Source of the DNA: an uncultured Sphingomonadaceae bacterium
GTDB taxonomy: Bacteria > Pseudomonadota > Alphaproteobacteria > Sphingomonadales > Sphingomonadaceae
Direction of reading: 5' to 3'
Assembly: GCA_947493195.1 (NCBI GenBank)
Contig: CANLQG010000005.1
Coordinates: 310,001-374,000, forward strand
DNA: 64,000 nt
Every line of letters begins with the position of its first letter. Positions within the stretch are counted from its first letter, which is position 1. A model generated the notes under the pieces. That model made no database searches, had not been told where the DNA came from, and was given only the letters and a program-made list of their open reading frames with translations. Below, in pieces: positions 47,548 to 56,789 of the stretch. The translations under genes and the position numbers were made by a program.

Positions 47548-49658
47548 GCAACCTCGTTGATCTTTTCTTTTACGTTCATGGTTCGGATCAGGTCTGCCGT
47601 TTCGTTGAGTGGCAGGCGGATAATGAACCGGGTGCCCAGCCCTTCGCGCGATTCGACGTCCAGTTGGCCACCCATCGCGCGTACGAGTTCCCGCGCCTCG
47701 AACGCGCCGATGCCAAAGCCACCGGGCCTGGACGAGTGGAACGGTTTGAACAGCTTCGTACGTATGAATTCCGGAGTCATCCCCTCGCCCGAATCCGCCA
47801 CTTCGATGATTGCGCTCCCGCCTTCGCGGCGAAGTTCGAGTGTAACGGGCGATGTTCCATCGCTCGCCTCGATGCCGTTCTGGACAAGGTGTGCCAGCGC
47901 CTGCTCCAGCGCTTCTGCGTCGGCCTTCACCGTACAGGGCTCGCGTGATGAAACCACGACCTGATGCTTGCTAGTATATTGGTCTTCGACACGGCGCAGA
48001 AGCACATCGAGCCGGACCGCTTCCTTCTCTTTCCCACCGTGGCTGCCATAACGGCCGAGGCGTGCCAGAAGCGCCTGCAACTTGTCGGTGGAATTGCGCA
48101 GTGTCAGGATCATGTCGGCACGAAACGCCGGATTGTCGGCATGTTTCTCGGCATTTCCGGCAAGCAGCGAAAGCTGGCTGGCGAGGTTCTTTATATCGTG
48201 CATGACGAAAGCGATGCGGCGGTTGAATTCATCGAACCGTTGCGCTTCGCCCAGCGCGTCCTGCATGTTGCGTTCGGCAAGATAGCTCGCCAACTGCCGT
48301 CCGACGACGCGAAGCAGGTCGAAATCCTCCCAGTCCAGTCGCCGCGCGGCCGAGGGGCGAGCCAGTACCACGACGCCCACCAATCGCTCGTAATGCAGCA
48401 GCGGCACCAGCGCCCACGACAGTTCATCCTCGATCAACCATTCCGGCGCAGCAACCACTGGCACACCAGTTTCGTCACCCGCACGAACGTCGTCCAGATC
48501 GACGATGAACTGGTTCTCGGCCAGGAAGCGGGCTCCCAGCGTGTCGAGAGCGACGGCCGGAACGTGGATATCGGGCCATTGCCACCGTGCTTCCAGCGCC
48601 AGTCCGCCTTCCTCGCGCGGGGTAAGCAACAGGCCCGACTGGCTGTCGGTTATATCCGCCACGGCCTGAACGACACGCTCCGGCAACGGGGCGGCCTGTG
48701 GACCAGCGCGGCCAATCGTGTCCGTGAAGCGCAACCATTCCGCCCGGTAGTCATAACGATGCTGGAACAGGTTCTTGGACAGGGTAACCCGCAGCCAGCT
48801 GCGCAGTTTCTTCGAGGGAAGCAGGGTCAAGGCCACCGCGCTGGCAAGCAGGACGAACCCGGATTGCAGGATGCCGCCATAGTCGCTGCCCAGATACGCC
48901 AGCCCCTGGGCAATCACCACCATCACCCCCAGGTAGGCGCCAATCAGAAGCAGGGAAAACGACTGGAAGGTCACACTGCGCGAAGGCCGGAACAGCAGTT
49001 CACCCTTGCTGCGTAGGGTGCCCATGGCCAGCAATACCACCGCCACCGCCAAAGCCAGGCTTCGCAGTTCCGCCAGCAACATCGGCATGGCGTTGTCGAG
49101 ATAGGCAATGGTGTAGAAATTCAGGTCGTAGAGCCACAGCACACCCAGCGCGGCGGCCGGCCAGCGCAGCCCCTGTCGCGCTTCTGCCGATGCGCCCGCA
49201 TAGAGGTTGTGTACGAGGACCAGCGCGCCGATGCAAAACAGGAGGCGGAACGTGATGGCAAAGCGCATCACGAGCAATTCCACTTCCAGAGAACCAGCGT
49301 ATTGCGTGGCCAGGACAAGCAGAGCGACCTGCAGCAATTCCACCAACCCCAGCGAAAAGACCACCGGCCTCACTAATCCAAGACCGCTCTCACGGTCGCT
49401 ATGCCCAAACAGGCGATAAAGCATCCATAACCAGGCGAGGTTGCTGGCAATCGACAGGCAGGCCGTGGCAACGTTAGCCATGCCGAGACCGATCATGGCA
49501 AAGGCCCACATCGCAGCGCAGAAAAGGGCGGCCGAACAGGCGCTGATTGCCGGACCGTGCGCGCGCTGGCTGGTGGCCAGCCACATTGCGAGCGCAACGG
49601 CGGAACATGCAGTCACCAGGTAGACGAACTGGCTCGCGATGTCCCAAAAAGCCGACAT
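47544..49658 (-). CDS. prsK: PrsK, histidine kinase of the XrtA/PEP-CTERM system
   Basis: The 704-aa kinase starts MSAFWDIASQF. It has about eight to nine membrane segments in the first 300 residues, a GAF-like domain (about 320-480), the phospho-acceptor region FVMHDIKNLASQLSLLAGN with its unusual HDIKN box, and an ATPase domain with LVQNGIEAS, VADSGEGMTPEF and GGFGIGAFEARELVRAMGG. The many-helix sensor and this kinase core are typical of PrsK. The signal is unknown. Its ATG overlaps the sugar transferase stop, so the three genes form one operon. Confidence 0.92.
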   Translation of the reverse strand: MSAFWDIASQFVYLVTACSAVALAMWLATSQRAHGPAISACSAALFCAAMWAFAMIGLGMANVATACLSIASNLAWLWMLYRLFGHSDRESGLGLVRPVVFSLGLVELLQVALLVLATQYAGSLEVELLVMRFAITFRLLFCIGALVLVHNLYAGASAEARQGLRWPAAALGVLWLYDLNFYTIAYLDNAMPMLLAELRSLALAVAVVLLAMGTLRSKGELLFRPSRSVTFQSFSLLLIGAYLGVMVVIAQGLAYLGSDYGGILQSGFVLLASAVALTLLPSKKLRSWLRVTLSKNLFQHRYDYRAEWLRFTDTIGRAGPQAAPLPERVVQAVADITDSQSGLLLTPREEGGLALEARWQWPDIHVPAVALDTLGARFLAENQFIVDLDDVRAGDETGVPVVAAPEWLIEDELSWALVPLLHYERLVGVVVLARPSAARRLDWEDFDLLRVVGRQLASYLAERNMQDALGEAQRFDEFNRRIAFVMHDIKNLASQLSLLAGNAEKHADNPAFRADMILTLRNSTDKLQALLARLGRYGSHGGKEKEAVRLDVLLRRVEDQYTSKHQVVVSSREPCTVKADAEALEQALAHLVQNGIEASDGTSPVTLELRREGGSAIIEVADSGEGMTPEFIRTKLFKPFHSSRPGGFGIGAFEARELVRAMGGQLDVESREGLGTRFIIRLPLNETADLIRTMNVKEKINEVA

Positions 49659-51043
49659 CAGCGAGCACCTTCCGGCCACAGAACCACACGAAGGGTCTGC
49701 AACATGATTAGCAGATCCAGAAACGGCGTGTAGTTCTTGGCGTAGTACAGGTCGTATTCCAGCTTGTGTCGGGCATCTTCGATACTGGCGCCATAAGGAT
49801 AGTTGATCTGCGCCCAACCGGTGATGCCGGGTTTCACCATGTGACGTTCGGCATAGAACGGAAGCTTGTCGTCGAGATCATCGACGAAAGCAGGCACTTC
49901 GGGGCGCGGACCGACGAAGCTCATCCTGCCGGTCAGTACCGTCCAGACCTGCGGCAGTTCATCGATTCGTACCTTGCGGATGAAAGCCCCGACGCGGGTG
50001 ATCCTGCTGTCGTTTTTTTCGGCCCATTTCGCTCCGTCCTTCTCGGCGTCGGTACGCATGGAGCGCAGCTTCACGATCTCGAAGGTCTGTCCATAAAGGC
50101 CGACGCGCTGCTGGCGGAAGAATGCCGGCCCCTTACTGTCCAGCTTAACGATCAGCGCGAACAGGGCGATGACGGGAAAGGTTGCCAGCAACAGCAGGCC
50201 ACTGGCGAGAATGTCGAAAGCGCGCTTTGCAGCCGAAGAGATTGCCCTGCCCGAGGAGAACCCGTCGGAGAAAATCAGCCAGCTGGGATTGAGAGTGTCG
50301 AGGTCGACGCGGCCCGTCTCCCGCTCCATGAAGCTGGAGAATTCGTTGACATAGACTCCTGCCGTCTTGACCCGCAGCAGGTCTTTCAAGGGAAGCGAAT
50401 TGCGCCGCTCTTCGAGCGCCAAAACCACTTCGCTGCCACCCAGCCCGGCGACATGGGCGGAAAGATCGGCAATGGATGAACGTGGCACCGCGCTGGGCAC
50501 CAACCCTTGCGCCTGCGTCATGCTGACGTAGCCGACAATCACGAAACCGCTACCGTCTCTCTCAGACAGCTCCTTGAGCCGCTTCGCGCGGGCACCCGCC
50601 CCAAGTACCAGTATGCGGCGTCGAAAGGCCGACGTACCTAGTACGTTGCCGACGATGGCCCGGTTGAGAACCAGGAACACGACGGCCAGGATCATGGCGT
50701 AAAGTAGGGTTGAGCGCCAATAGGTGTGCCCCGGGATAAGGAAGTCGAGCAAGGCGAGCGCCAGGATCGCAAGGCTGATGGCCACCAGCAGGCGGGCGCA
50801 GGCGAACCGGAGGGAGCGCAGGGCTTCTGGTCCATAAACCCCCACGGCAATCATCGCGGCCTGCGTCGTCACGCAATAGCCCAGCAGCGGACCTGTCCGC
50901 GAAAGCCATGAACCCGCGTCGGTTTCTATCTGGCTCGCACGCAGTATCCAGGCCATGTCCGCGGCGACGATGAGCAGGACAAAATCCAGCGCGCCCAGAA
51001 GAAGGACGGCGTATGGAATGTAGTGTTTGAACAGACGAACCAT
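49658..51043 (-). CDS. XrtA/PEP-CTERM-associated sugar transferase (TIGR03013 type)
   Basis: This polyisoprenyl-phosphate hexose-1-phosphate transferase starts exopolysaccharide repeat units on the inner membrane. The 461-aa product has four to five N-terminal membrane helices, a Rossmann-like middle (RRRILVLGAGARAKRLKELSE), a further helix, and the catalytic domain KRAFDILASGLLLLATFPVIA with FFRQQRVGLYGQTFEIVKLRSM, SFVGPRPEVP and KPGITGWAQINYPYG. I prefer ATG 51043 (MVRLFKHYIP) to the TTG at 51082. It is first in the operon with prsK-prsR. Confidence 0.92.
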   Translation of the reverse strand: MVRLFKHYIPYAVLLLGALDFVLLIVAADMAWILRASQIETDAGSWLSRTGPLLGYCVTTQAAMIAVGVYGPEALRSLRFACARLLVAISLAILALALLDFLIPGHTYWRSTLLYAMILAVVFLVLNRAIVGNVLGTSAFRRRILVLGAGARAKRLKELSERDGSGFVIVGYVSMTQAQGLVPSAVPRSSIADLSAHVAGLGGSEVVLALEERRNSLPLKDLLRVKTAGVYVNEFSSFMERETGRVDLDTLNPSWLIFSDGFSSGRAISSAAKRAFDILASGLLLLATFPVIALFALIVKLDSKGPAFFRQQRVGLYGQTFEIVKLRSMRTDAEKDGAKWAEKNDSRITRVGAFIRKVRIDELPQVWTVLTGRMSFVGPRPEVPAFVDDLDDKLPFYAERHMVKPGITGWAQINYPYGASIEDARHKLEYDLYYAKNYTPFLDLLIMLQTLRVVLWPEGAR

Positions 51044-51149
51044 CGCCTCACCGAACCAGAAGCCGAGAGAATTATCGGCCAATGGTTCGGTTAACGGCGA
51101 GGTATGAAATGTCGGTAAATTTTACAGTGCAGTCATTTCGTCCGAAAAA

Positions 51150-51452
51150 TTATTCGGAAACACCCTCTGCAGCGTCCTGTGCGGCCTGCCCCGCGTCCTG
51201 CGCGGCATCGCCGATCTGGCCAGCCGCATTGCCCACGCTGCCGGCCGCATCGGCGACGGCATTGTCCTTGGCGATTTCCGCATCGCTCATCTGCGAAAAA
51301 ACGACGAATGCGACGAGTGCAAGAATCAGTACCCCAAGCAGCAAACCCCACTTGGTGCCACCGCCAGAGCGGGGCTCGTCATGCACTACCGTGGTCGTGG
51401 TGTGGGTATTGCCGCTGGGCGTTTCAGTTGTCGTAATGCGTTCTTCGGTCAT
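51150..51452 (-). CDS. small membrane protein with Ala/Asp-rich tail, hypothetical
   Basis: The 100-aa product has a Thr-rich N-terminus (MTEERITTTETPSGNTHTTTT), one membrane helix (about 36-52) and a C-terminal series of four AADA/QDA-type repeats that would form an amphipathic helix. No family is recognised. The stop codon lies in a small hairpin with five T residues (51141-51156), which may end the transcript. An ATG eight codons upstream is an alternative start. Confidence 0.65.
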   Translation of the reverse strand: MTEERITTTETPSGNTHTTTTVVHDEPRSGGGTKWGLLLGVLILALVAFVVFSQMSDAEIAKDNAVADAAGSVGNAAGQIGDAAQDAGQAAQDAAEGVSE

Positions 51453-51588
51453 GCCAAATCTCCGGTATATCGGCAATAAATCCGCGACGAGCCTAAACGG
51501 TTCCAGTGAGACAGCCGATTTACGGATAACCGGGATTTAACCATTTCCTCGTCCGAGGGGTTAACGGATATGCGTTACAGCGCCCGTC

Positions 51589-52092
51589 ATGGCGAAGATT
51601 TCGAAGCCTCCCGTACCGGCCAAGCTGTACAAGCATTTCGCGGCAGTCACGATCCTGCTGACCGCGACGATCGCCATGTTTGCTGACGAGGACCAGCGGG
51701 CTGCGGCCGAGCAGGTCCAGAGCCGATCTACGTCCAGCGAACCTGCACCGCGCAACACTCCGGCCTACGGGGAAGCCCGCCTGACGCGGGCAGAAGAAGG
51801 TGCATCCGGCTCCTTTGGAAGCGAAGGCGGCGGCTATGGTGCCCCCATGGTGACCCCCGGGGGCGGTGGAAACCGGTCTTCGGTCGCGCGCAGGGCGGTC
51901 AATTCCAACCGGCAGATCCTGCCGAACATGACACCGGAAGAGGTCGCCGCACTGTCGGAAGAGGAATACGAACGTCTGCGGGCACTATATGCAGCGGCCG
52001 GCGCGATAGAAGACGTTGATCGCAGCGCGCAGATGAGCTCGGTAGAAGCTGCCTCGGCCCGGCGCATGGGCCACGGCGGTAGCGACTCCTGA
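51589..52092 (+). CDS. hypothetical protein with N-terminal membrane anchor
   Basis: The 167-aa protein has a basic N-terminus, a hydrophobic segment (about 17-33), a Ser/Gly/Pro-rich low-complexity middle (PMVTPGGGG) and a charged helical C-terminus with MTPEEVAALSEEEYERLRALYAAAG. No family is recognised. It is divergent from the small Ala-rich protein and its stop is 15 bp from the convergent permease gene. Confidence 0.6.
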   Translation: MAKISKPPVPAKLYKHFAAVTILLTATIAMFADEDQRAAAEQVQSRSTSSEPAPRNTPAYGEARLTRAEEGASGSFGSEGGGYGAPMVTPGGGGNRSSVARRAVNSNRQILPNMTPEEVAALSEEEYERLRALYAAAGAIEDVDRSAQMSSVEAASARRMGHGGSDS

Positions 52093-52107
52093 TTAACGCG
52101 TGATTGC

Positions 52108-53958
52108 CTACATTCCGTAGGACATGACCAGGAGAAAACTCAGCGTGACGACCATGATGAGCACCAGCGGCAAGCCGGTGCGCAAGTAATCACCGAATGA
52201 ATAGTTCCCCTCCGCCATGATCAGCATGTTCGTCTGATAAGCGATGGGCGTCGCGTAACACAGATTGCAACCGAACAGCACAGCCAGGATCAGCGGCTCC
52301 TGCGGGAGATCGAGCTGGGTGGCGATGTTGAACGCAATAGGCGTACCGACAGTTGCAGCCGTGGCGTTGGAAGCAAAATTGGTGAGCAGGGTCACGAACA
52401 GCATGATCGCAGCCAGGACCCCTTCCGGGGGAAGGTGCTGCAACCCGAGCGCCATCAACTCGCCAAGCCATGCCGCAGCGCCGCTGTCGAGAACTATGCG
52501 CCCGATGGCAATGCTGGCGGCGACAAGGACGATTACCTTGCCCGAAAGCGCCCTGCCCACCCGGTCGAACTTTACGCAGCCGGTAACGAACATCAGGATC
52601 GCCCCGGCAAGGGCGGAAATCGCGATCGGCATCTTGAGAAGGTAAAGGCCTTCGCTGCCAATCCATGGAATGCCGACAGAGGCAAGCGCGACGGCGCCGA
52701 ACATGATGACGGCAGCCAGCGTGGCCTTGGAACGGCGCGGGACGACCTTCGCACCTTCAAGCTGCAGCAGGCTGTCGCCAGAGGCAAAGGAAGCCAGACC
52801 GTCGGGCAATCCTGTCACGAGCAGCACGTCGCCCTCCGCAAAGCGTATCTCTGCAGAGCCGGGGGATTGCATGCCGATCAGGCGCTCTGGCCGATGGATG
52901 CCGAGGACGGCTACTCCGTAATGGTCAGCAATACCGGAACTCGAAAGGGTGCGGTTGAGGATGCGGCTGTCAGCCGTAACGACCATTTCAACCACCTGAA
53001 TGTCCTCGCCCTGTGAGCGCGAGCGGCGGGATATGCGATCGACTACCCAGTTCGGCGCAACCTCTCCGCGCAGGATGCGCATGGCATCTTCCAGACCCTG
53101 GTGGGTACCGGAAATCAGCAGCCGCTGACCCACCTCGAACTGTCCATCGGGCCTTTCCTCGAACCTGAAGTCGGCGGGCAGACGATCAATGATTTCATCG
53201 AAATGCTTGCCCGCTAGTTCGCTGTGCGGGGTGACGCGAAGGCGGGTATAGAAACGCCGCTCCGCCTGCTGCTCTTCGGTCGAATTGTCCGGCAGCAAGC
53301 GCGGCATGACGAGCCAGAGATACGGAAAGGCCACCAGCGCGGCCATCAGCACGATGGGGGTATAGTGAAACACCGACATCTGCGGCATGCCGAGGTCGCG
53401 CGCTATGCCCACCACCAGGAGGTTTGTGGACGTGCCGATCGTCGTCGCCATACCCCCAATCAGCACAGCAGCATTCAAAGGGATGAGCGTCTTCGAAGCA
53501 GGCATTGCACCGCGCTGCGCGAGCGCTACGAAGATGGGGAGAAGCAAGACCAGCACCGGCGTGTCGTTCACGATCATCGACAGGCCCATCGCCAGGACGA
53601 GCGATACCAGCAGACCCAGTTGCAGGTTAACTTTCCAGACGCGTTCCAGTACCCGCGCAGCAGGCTCCAGCGCGCCGGTCACGACGAGCCCTCGCCCCAG
53701 GATCATCAAGGCGCAGATCGTGATCAGCGCATAGTGACCGAACCCCCCGAAGGCGAGAACCAGCCCGTCCGTAGGCTGCGTATGCGGGAGGGGGTAAAAA
53801 TAGAGACCCACAGCGATCAGCGCGATGGTCAGCAAGCTGATGATCTCGATCGAGACGCGTCCACGTGCGAAAGCGATGAACACGCCCAGCGTCAGCACCA
53901 TTGCGGCGATGGCATGGAAAGATGGGGCTTCGATCACGGTCGCCACAACAACTCCCAA
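52108..53958 (-). CDS. SLC13-family permease with central RCK_C domains
   Basis: The product of up to 616 aa has membrane helices in both halves and a hydrophilic middle (about 210-410) with two TrkA-C-type domains (GQRLLISGTHQGLEDAMRI and EGDVLLVTGLPDGLASF). IVNDTPVLVLLLPI and TLLTNFASNATAATVGTPIAFN are the paired SNT-like motifs of the DASS/SLC13 family. It probably imports dicarboxylate, sulfate or another anion with sodium. The start is uncertain: TTG at 53958, or GTG or ATG within the next 20 codons. Confidence 0.88.
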   Translation of the reverse strand: MGVVVATVIEAPSFHAIAAMVLTLGVFIAFARGRVSIEIISLLTIALIAVGLYFYPLPHTQPTDGLVLAFGGFGHYALITICALMILGRGLVVTGALEPAARVLERVWKVNLQLGLLVSLVLAMGLSMIVNDTPVLVLLLPIFVALAQRGAMPASKTLIPLNAAVLIGGMATTIGTSTNLLVVGIARDLGMPQMSVFHYTPIVLMAALVAFPYLWLVMPRLLPDNSTEEQQAERRFYTRLRVTPHSELAGKHFDEIIDRLPADFRFEERPDGQFEVGQRLLISGTHQGLEDAMRILRGEVAPNWVVDRISRRSRSQGEDIQVVEMVVTADSRILNRTLSSSGIADHYGVAVLGIHRPERLIGMQSPGSAEIRFAEGDVLLVTGLPDGLASFASGDSLLQLEGAKVVPRRSKATLAAVIMFGAVALASVGIPWIGSEGLYLLKMPIAISALAGAILMFVTGCVKFDRVGRALSGKVIVLVAASIAIGRIVLDSGAAAWLGELMALGLQHLPPEGVLAAIMLFVTLLTNFASNATAATVGTPIAFNIATQLDLPQEPLILAVLFGCNLCYATPIAYQTNMLIMAEGNYSFGDYLRTGLPLVLIMVVTLSFLLVMSYGM

Positions 53959-54021
53959 AGCCCCGCAACAAGATCAAGTGAATTCGCCGGAAATGGCGCG
54001 GAGATGTCGGAAAATCCTGCC

Positions 54022-54106
54022 TGGTACCTCTGGCCGGACTCGAACCGGCACTTCCGAAGAAACTCGATTTTGAGTCGAGCGCGTCTACCAATTCCGCCAC
54101 AGAGGC
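54022..54106 (-). tRNA. tRNA-Leu (anticodon CAA)
   Basis: This 85-base class II tRNA has encoded CCA. The acceptor GCCTCTG pairs with CAGAGGT (terminal G-U), the anticodon stem CTCGA/TCGAG holds the loop CTCAAAA with anticodon CAA (reads UUG), there is a long variable arm, and the T arm is GCCGGTTCGAGTCCGGC. Confidence 0.95.
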
Positions 54107-54178
54107 GAACCGGGCAGGATGAGGGCGCTTAGCGTTACTTTGTCGCCGCGGCAATCGCTTATCGGCGAGGCGGATCCG

Positions 54179-54997
54179 CTATTTCAGCGCCGCGGCAATC
54201 TGCTTGTGCAGGCGTGAATGCATCTGGTCGTTACCGGCAATCACCTGCTTGTCGCAGATCGGCAGCGAACGGCCCCGATAGTCGGAGACAAAGCCGCCCG
54301 CTTCGCGCACAAGCAGACAACCCGCAGCGGTGTCCCAGGGCGCAAGATCGCTTTCCCAGAAACCATCGTAGCGGCCAGCAGCCACCCATGCGAGATCGAG
54401 CGCGGCGGAACCGAAGCGACGAATGCCCGCAACCCTGGGACCTACAGCACCAAAAATGCGCGCCCATTCGGCAAAGTCGCCATGCCCCTGATACGGCGTT
54501 CCGGTGGCAATCAGCGCCTCGTCGAGATGGCGACGCCCCGACACGCGCAAACGTCCGTCGTGCAGCCATGCGCCGCGGGTTTTCTCCGCCCAGAACGTTT
54601 CGTCGGTGATCGGTTGGTAGATGACCGCTGCGGTCACATCGCCCCAGTCGTCACTGCCCAGCTTGCGCTCCTGAACGGCGATGCTGACGGCGAAATGCGG
54701 GATTCCATGGAGGAAATTGCTGGTGCCATCCAGCGGATCGATGATGAAACGCGGCTGGCCGTCCTCTGCTTCGATCTCGCCGCCTTCTTCCAGCAGGAAA
54801 CCCCAGCCGGGACGCGCGACTTTAAGCTCGTCCCACAGGATGCGCTCCGCAACCTGATCCGCCTTGGATACGAAATCCGACGGTCCCTTGCGGCTGACCT
54901 GCAAATGCTCGACTTCACCGAAATCGCGGCGCAATCGGCCACCCGCCTTGCGGGCAGCCTTTTCCATCACACGGATAAGACCTGAAATTGCAGCCAT
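54179..54997 (-). CDS. inositol monophosphatase family protein
   Basis: The 272-aa phosphatase has the family metal and lithium-site motifs: EEGGEIEAEDGQPRFIIDPLDGTSNFLHGIPHFAVSIA in the first half (DPLDGT is diagnostic) and APWDTAAGCLLVREAGG in the second. Bacterial members dephosphorylate inositol-1-phosphate or related sugar phosphates, or act like SuhB. It starts 6 bp after the efp stop, in the same operon. Confidence 0.92.
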   Translation of the reverse strand: MAAISGLIRVMEKAARKAGGRLRRDFGEVEHLQVSRKGPSDFVSKADQVAERILWDELKVARPGWGFLLEEGGEIEAEDGQPRFIIDPLDGTSNFLHGIPHFAVSIAVQERKLGSDDWGDVTAAVIYQPITDETFWAEKTRGAWLHDGRLRVSGRRHLDEALIATGTPYQGHGDFAEWARIFGAVGPRVAGIRRFGSAALDLAWVAAGRYDGFWESDLAPWDTAAGCLLVREAGGFVSDYRGRSLPICDKQVIAGNDQMHSRLHKQIAAALK

Positions 54998-55003
54998 GGT
55001 GGA

Positions 55004-55567
55004 TCAGCTCGCCTTTCCGACGTAAGCCTGTTCGTACACGTCGACGATGATGCGCGTGCCGCTTCCGATGTGCGGCGGCACCATGATGCGCACGCCGTTA
55101 TCCAGGATAGCGGGTTTGTAGCTCGAAGATGCAGTCTGGCCTTTCACTACGGCATCGGCCTCGACGATCTCGGCTTCGATCTGGCTCGGCAGCTGAACGC
55201 TGATCGGGCGCTCTTCCCACAGTTCCAGCGAAACCTGCATGCCGTCCTGCAGGAACGGGCGGGCATCGCCCAGCAGGTCGCTGGGCAGATTGATCTGTTC
55301 GTAGGTATCGGTGTCCATGAACACCAGCATGTCGCCATCTTCGTAGAGGAACTGATAGTCCTTCGTATCGAGGCGAACCTTTTCCACCGTGTCGGCGCTG
55401 CGGAAGCGGACGTTGGTCTTGCGGCCATCGATCAGGTTCTTCATCTCGACCTGCATGTAGGCTCCGCCCTTACCCGGCTGGGTGTGCTGAATCTTGGCAA
55501 CCTTCCAGATGCCGCCTTCATATTCGATGATATTGCCGGGACGGATGTCCACGCCGCTGATTTTCAT
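55004..55567 (-). CDS. efp: translation elongation factor P
   Basis: EF-P rescues ribosomes stalled at polyproline. The 187-aa product starts [18 protein letters not shown]. The N-terminal domain carries the tip lysine in QPGKGGAY (Lys33), the site modified by beta-lysylation in lysine-type EF-P, and the C-terminal domain has [25 protein letters not shown]. The longer upstream frame is not conserved. It is co-transcribed with the inositol monophosphatase. Confidence 0.97.
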   Translation of the reverse strand: MKISGVDIRPGNIIEYEGGIWKVAKIQHTQPGKGGAYMQVEMKNLIDGRKTNVRFRSADTVEKVRLDTKDYQFLYEDGDMLVFMDTDTYEQINLPSDLLGDARPFLQDGMQVSLELWEERPISVQLPSQIEAEIVEADAVVKGQTASSSYKPAILDNGVRIMVPPHIGSGTRIIVDVYEQAYVGKAS

Positions 55568-55694
55568 GATCGCTTGCCTTGCGTTTTTCAGGAGTTGGCG
55601 CCCACTACCCGAGGGCAGGCGCGGCGGCAAGCCAAGACAGGTCTTGGACAGATGTTCATGACGGGCTCAGCCTGCGGTGCTATGGGCGATCGGC

Positions 55695-56045
55695 ATGAAC
55701 AGGTTCTCACTCTATGCAGCTCTGATGGTCGGCGCCATTTCTGCGCCTGCGCTGTCGCAAGGCCAGATCAGCACCGTCGAACGCGGCGCCTATATTTGCG
55801 AACTGCCGGGCGATGCTGCCGGCGCAGTCGGGGTAGAGCAGCCGGAAGAAAGCTTTGTTATCGAAAGCGCCTCGCGTTACTCCTCGCCTCAAGGGAGCGG
55901 CACCTACCTGCGCCGGGACAACCAGATCATCATGACAAGCGGCCCGCGCAACGGCACGGCCTACCAGATCATCGCACGCGGATTTCTTCGCAAGATCGTG
56001 GACGGTCAGCCCAGCCGTCTGCGCTGCGTACGGCAGGGAGAGTAG
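55695..56045 (+). CDS. small secreted protein, hypothetical
   Basis: The 116-aa product has a signal peptide (MNRFSLYAALMVGAISAPALS, cleavage near residue 21) and a mature region with two cysteines (YICELPG and LRCVRQ) that could form a disulfide. GTYLRRDNQIIMTSGPRNGTAYQI is the most ordered-looking part. I recognise no family. It is convergent with the M23 peptidase gene, 6 bp apart. Confidence 0.7.
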   Translation: MNRFSLYAALMVGAISAPALSQGQISTVERGAYICELPGDAAGAVGVEQPEESFVIESASRYSSPQGSGTYLRRDNQIIMTSGPRNGTAYQIIARGFLRKIVDGQPSRLRCVRQGE

Positions 56046-56051
56046 GCGACC

Positions 56052-56735
56052 CTAGCGCCGCTGCCCAACGAGCAGCGGATAGGGATTGACCGACGCCGCC
56101 GGCTCCCACCATTCCGCGTCCGGCGTGGTGCGCATCACCTCGAAATGAAGGTGCGGCGCATCGGGTTCGGCATTCCCGCTCGACCCGACAGTACCGAGCC
56201 GTTGCCCGCGGCGCACTTGCTGTCCTTCGTTCAGGCCCGGCGCGTAGTCCTCAAGATGCGCGTAGTAATAAATCGTCTCGCGGTTTTCCGACCGGACATA
56301 GACGGTGTTGCCCCCTGCATCGGAGCGGAACAGGCGTTCTATGGTGCCGGGCGCCGAGGCCCTGACCGATGTGCCTGCGGGGGCCGCGATATCGATGCCT
56401 TGGTGGAGCCGCGTACCTTCGCCTCGTTCGTCGGAATAATTATCGATCAGGTCCACGGCTGAAACGTTAATGACCGGTATCATCAGGTTCGCCATTTCGC
56501 TCTCGGGCGGAGTCGACGCGGACAGGCCACCCGTCTCTTCCTCCTCGCCGTTATTCGAAGGTGCGGACGTTGGAGAAGAGTCAGGCGTCGGCGTTTGCTT
56601 CGCAGCAATTTCCTGCTCGATCTCAGCTGTTTCCGCTCGGTCGAGCACGAAGGCGCCAGCCACGATCCAGCCTGCCGAAACCAGCGTGGCCGTAACGGCT
56701 GCGACTTGGAGTTTTTCTACGAATGGTGAAGCCAT
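56052..56735 (-). CDS. M23 family metallopeptidase (LytM-like), membrane-anchored
   Basis: The 227-aa protein has an N-terminal membrane helix (about 10-31), a low-complexity Ser/Pro/Glu linker, and a C-terminal M23 domain with LHQGIDIAAPAGTSVRA (His and Asp zinc ligands), YYAHLEDYAPGL and PHLHFEVMRT (H-x-H). It acts in the periplasm on peptidoglycan or binds it as a LytM regulator. All zinc ligands appear present, so it may be active. Confidence 0.9.
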   Translation of the reverse strand: MASPFVEKLQVAAVTATLVSAGWIVAGAFVLDRAETAEIEQEIAAKQTPTPDSSPTSAPSNNGEEEETGGLSASTPPESEMANLMIPVINVSAVDLIDNYSDERGEGTRLHQGIDIAAPAGTSVRASAPGTIERLFRSDAGGNTVYVRSENRETIYYYAHLEDYAPGLNEGQQVRRGQRLGTVGSSGNAEPDAPHLHFEVMRTTPDAEWWEPAASVNPYPLLVGQRR

Positions 56736-56789
56736 GATGGGGGAATATACCTCAAGCTGCCCGCTAAGCCAAAGCCGACGATGGAATGA

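Noticed and set aside
54022..54106. tRNA-Leu as integration site
   Set aside because: No integrase, no partial tRNA copy and ordinary housekeeping genes on both sides.
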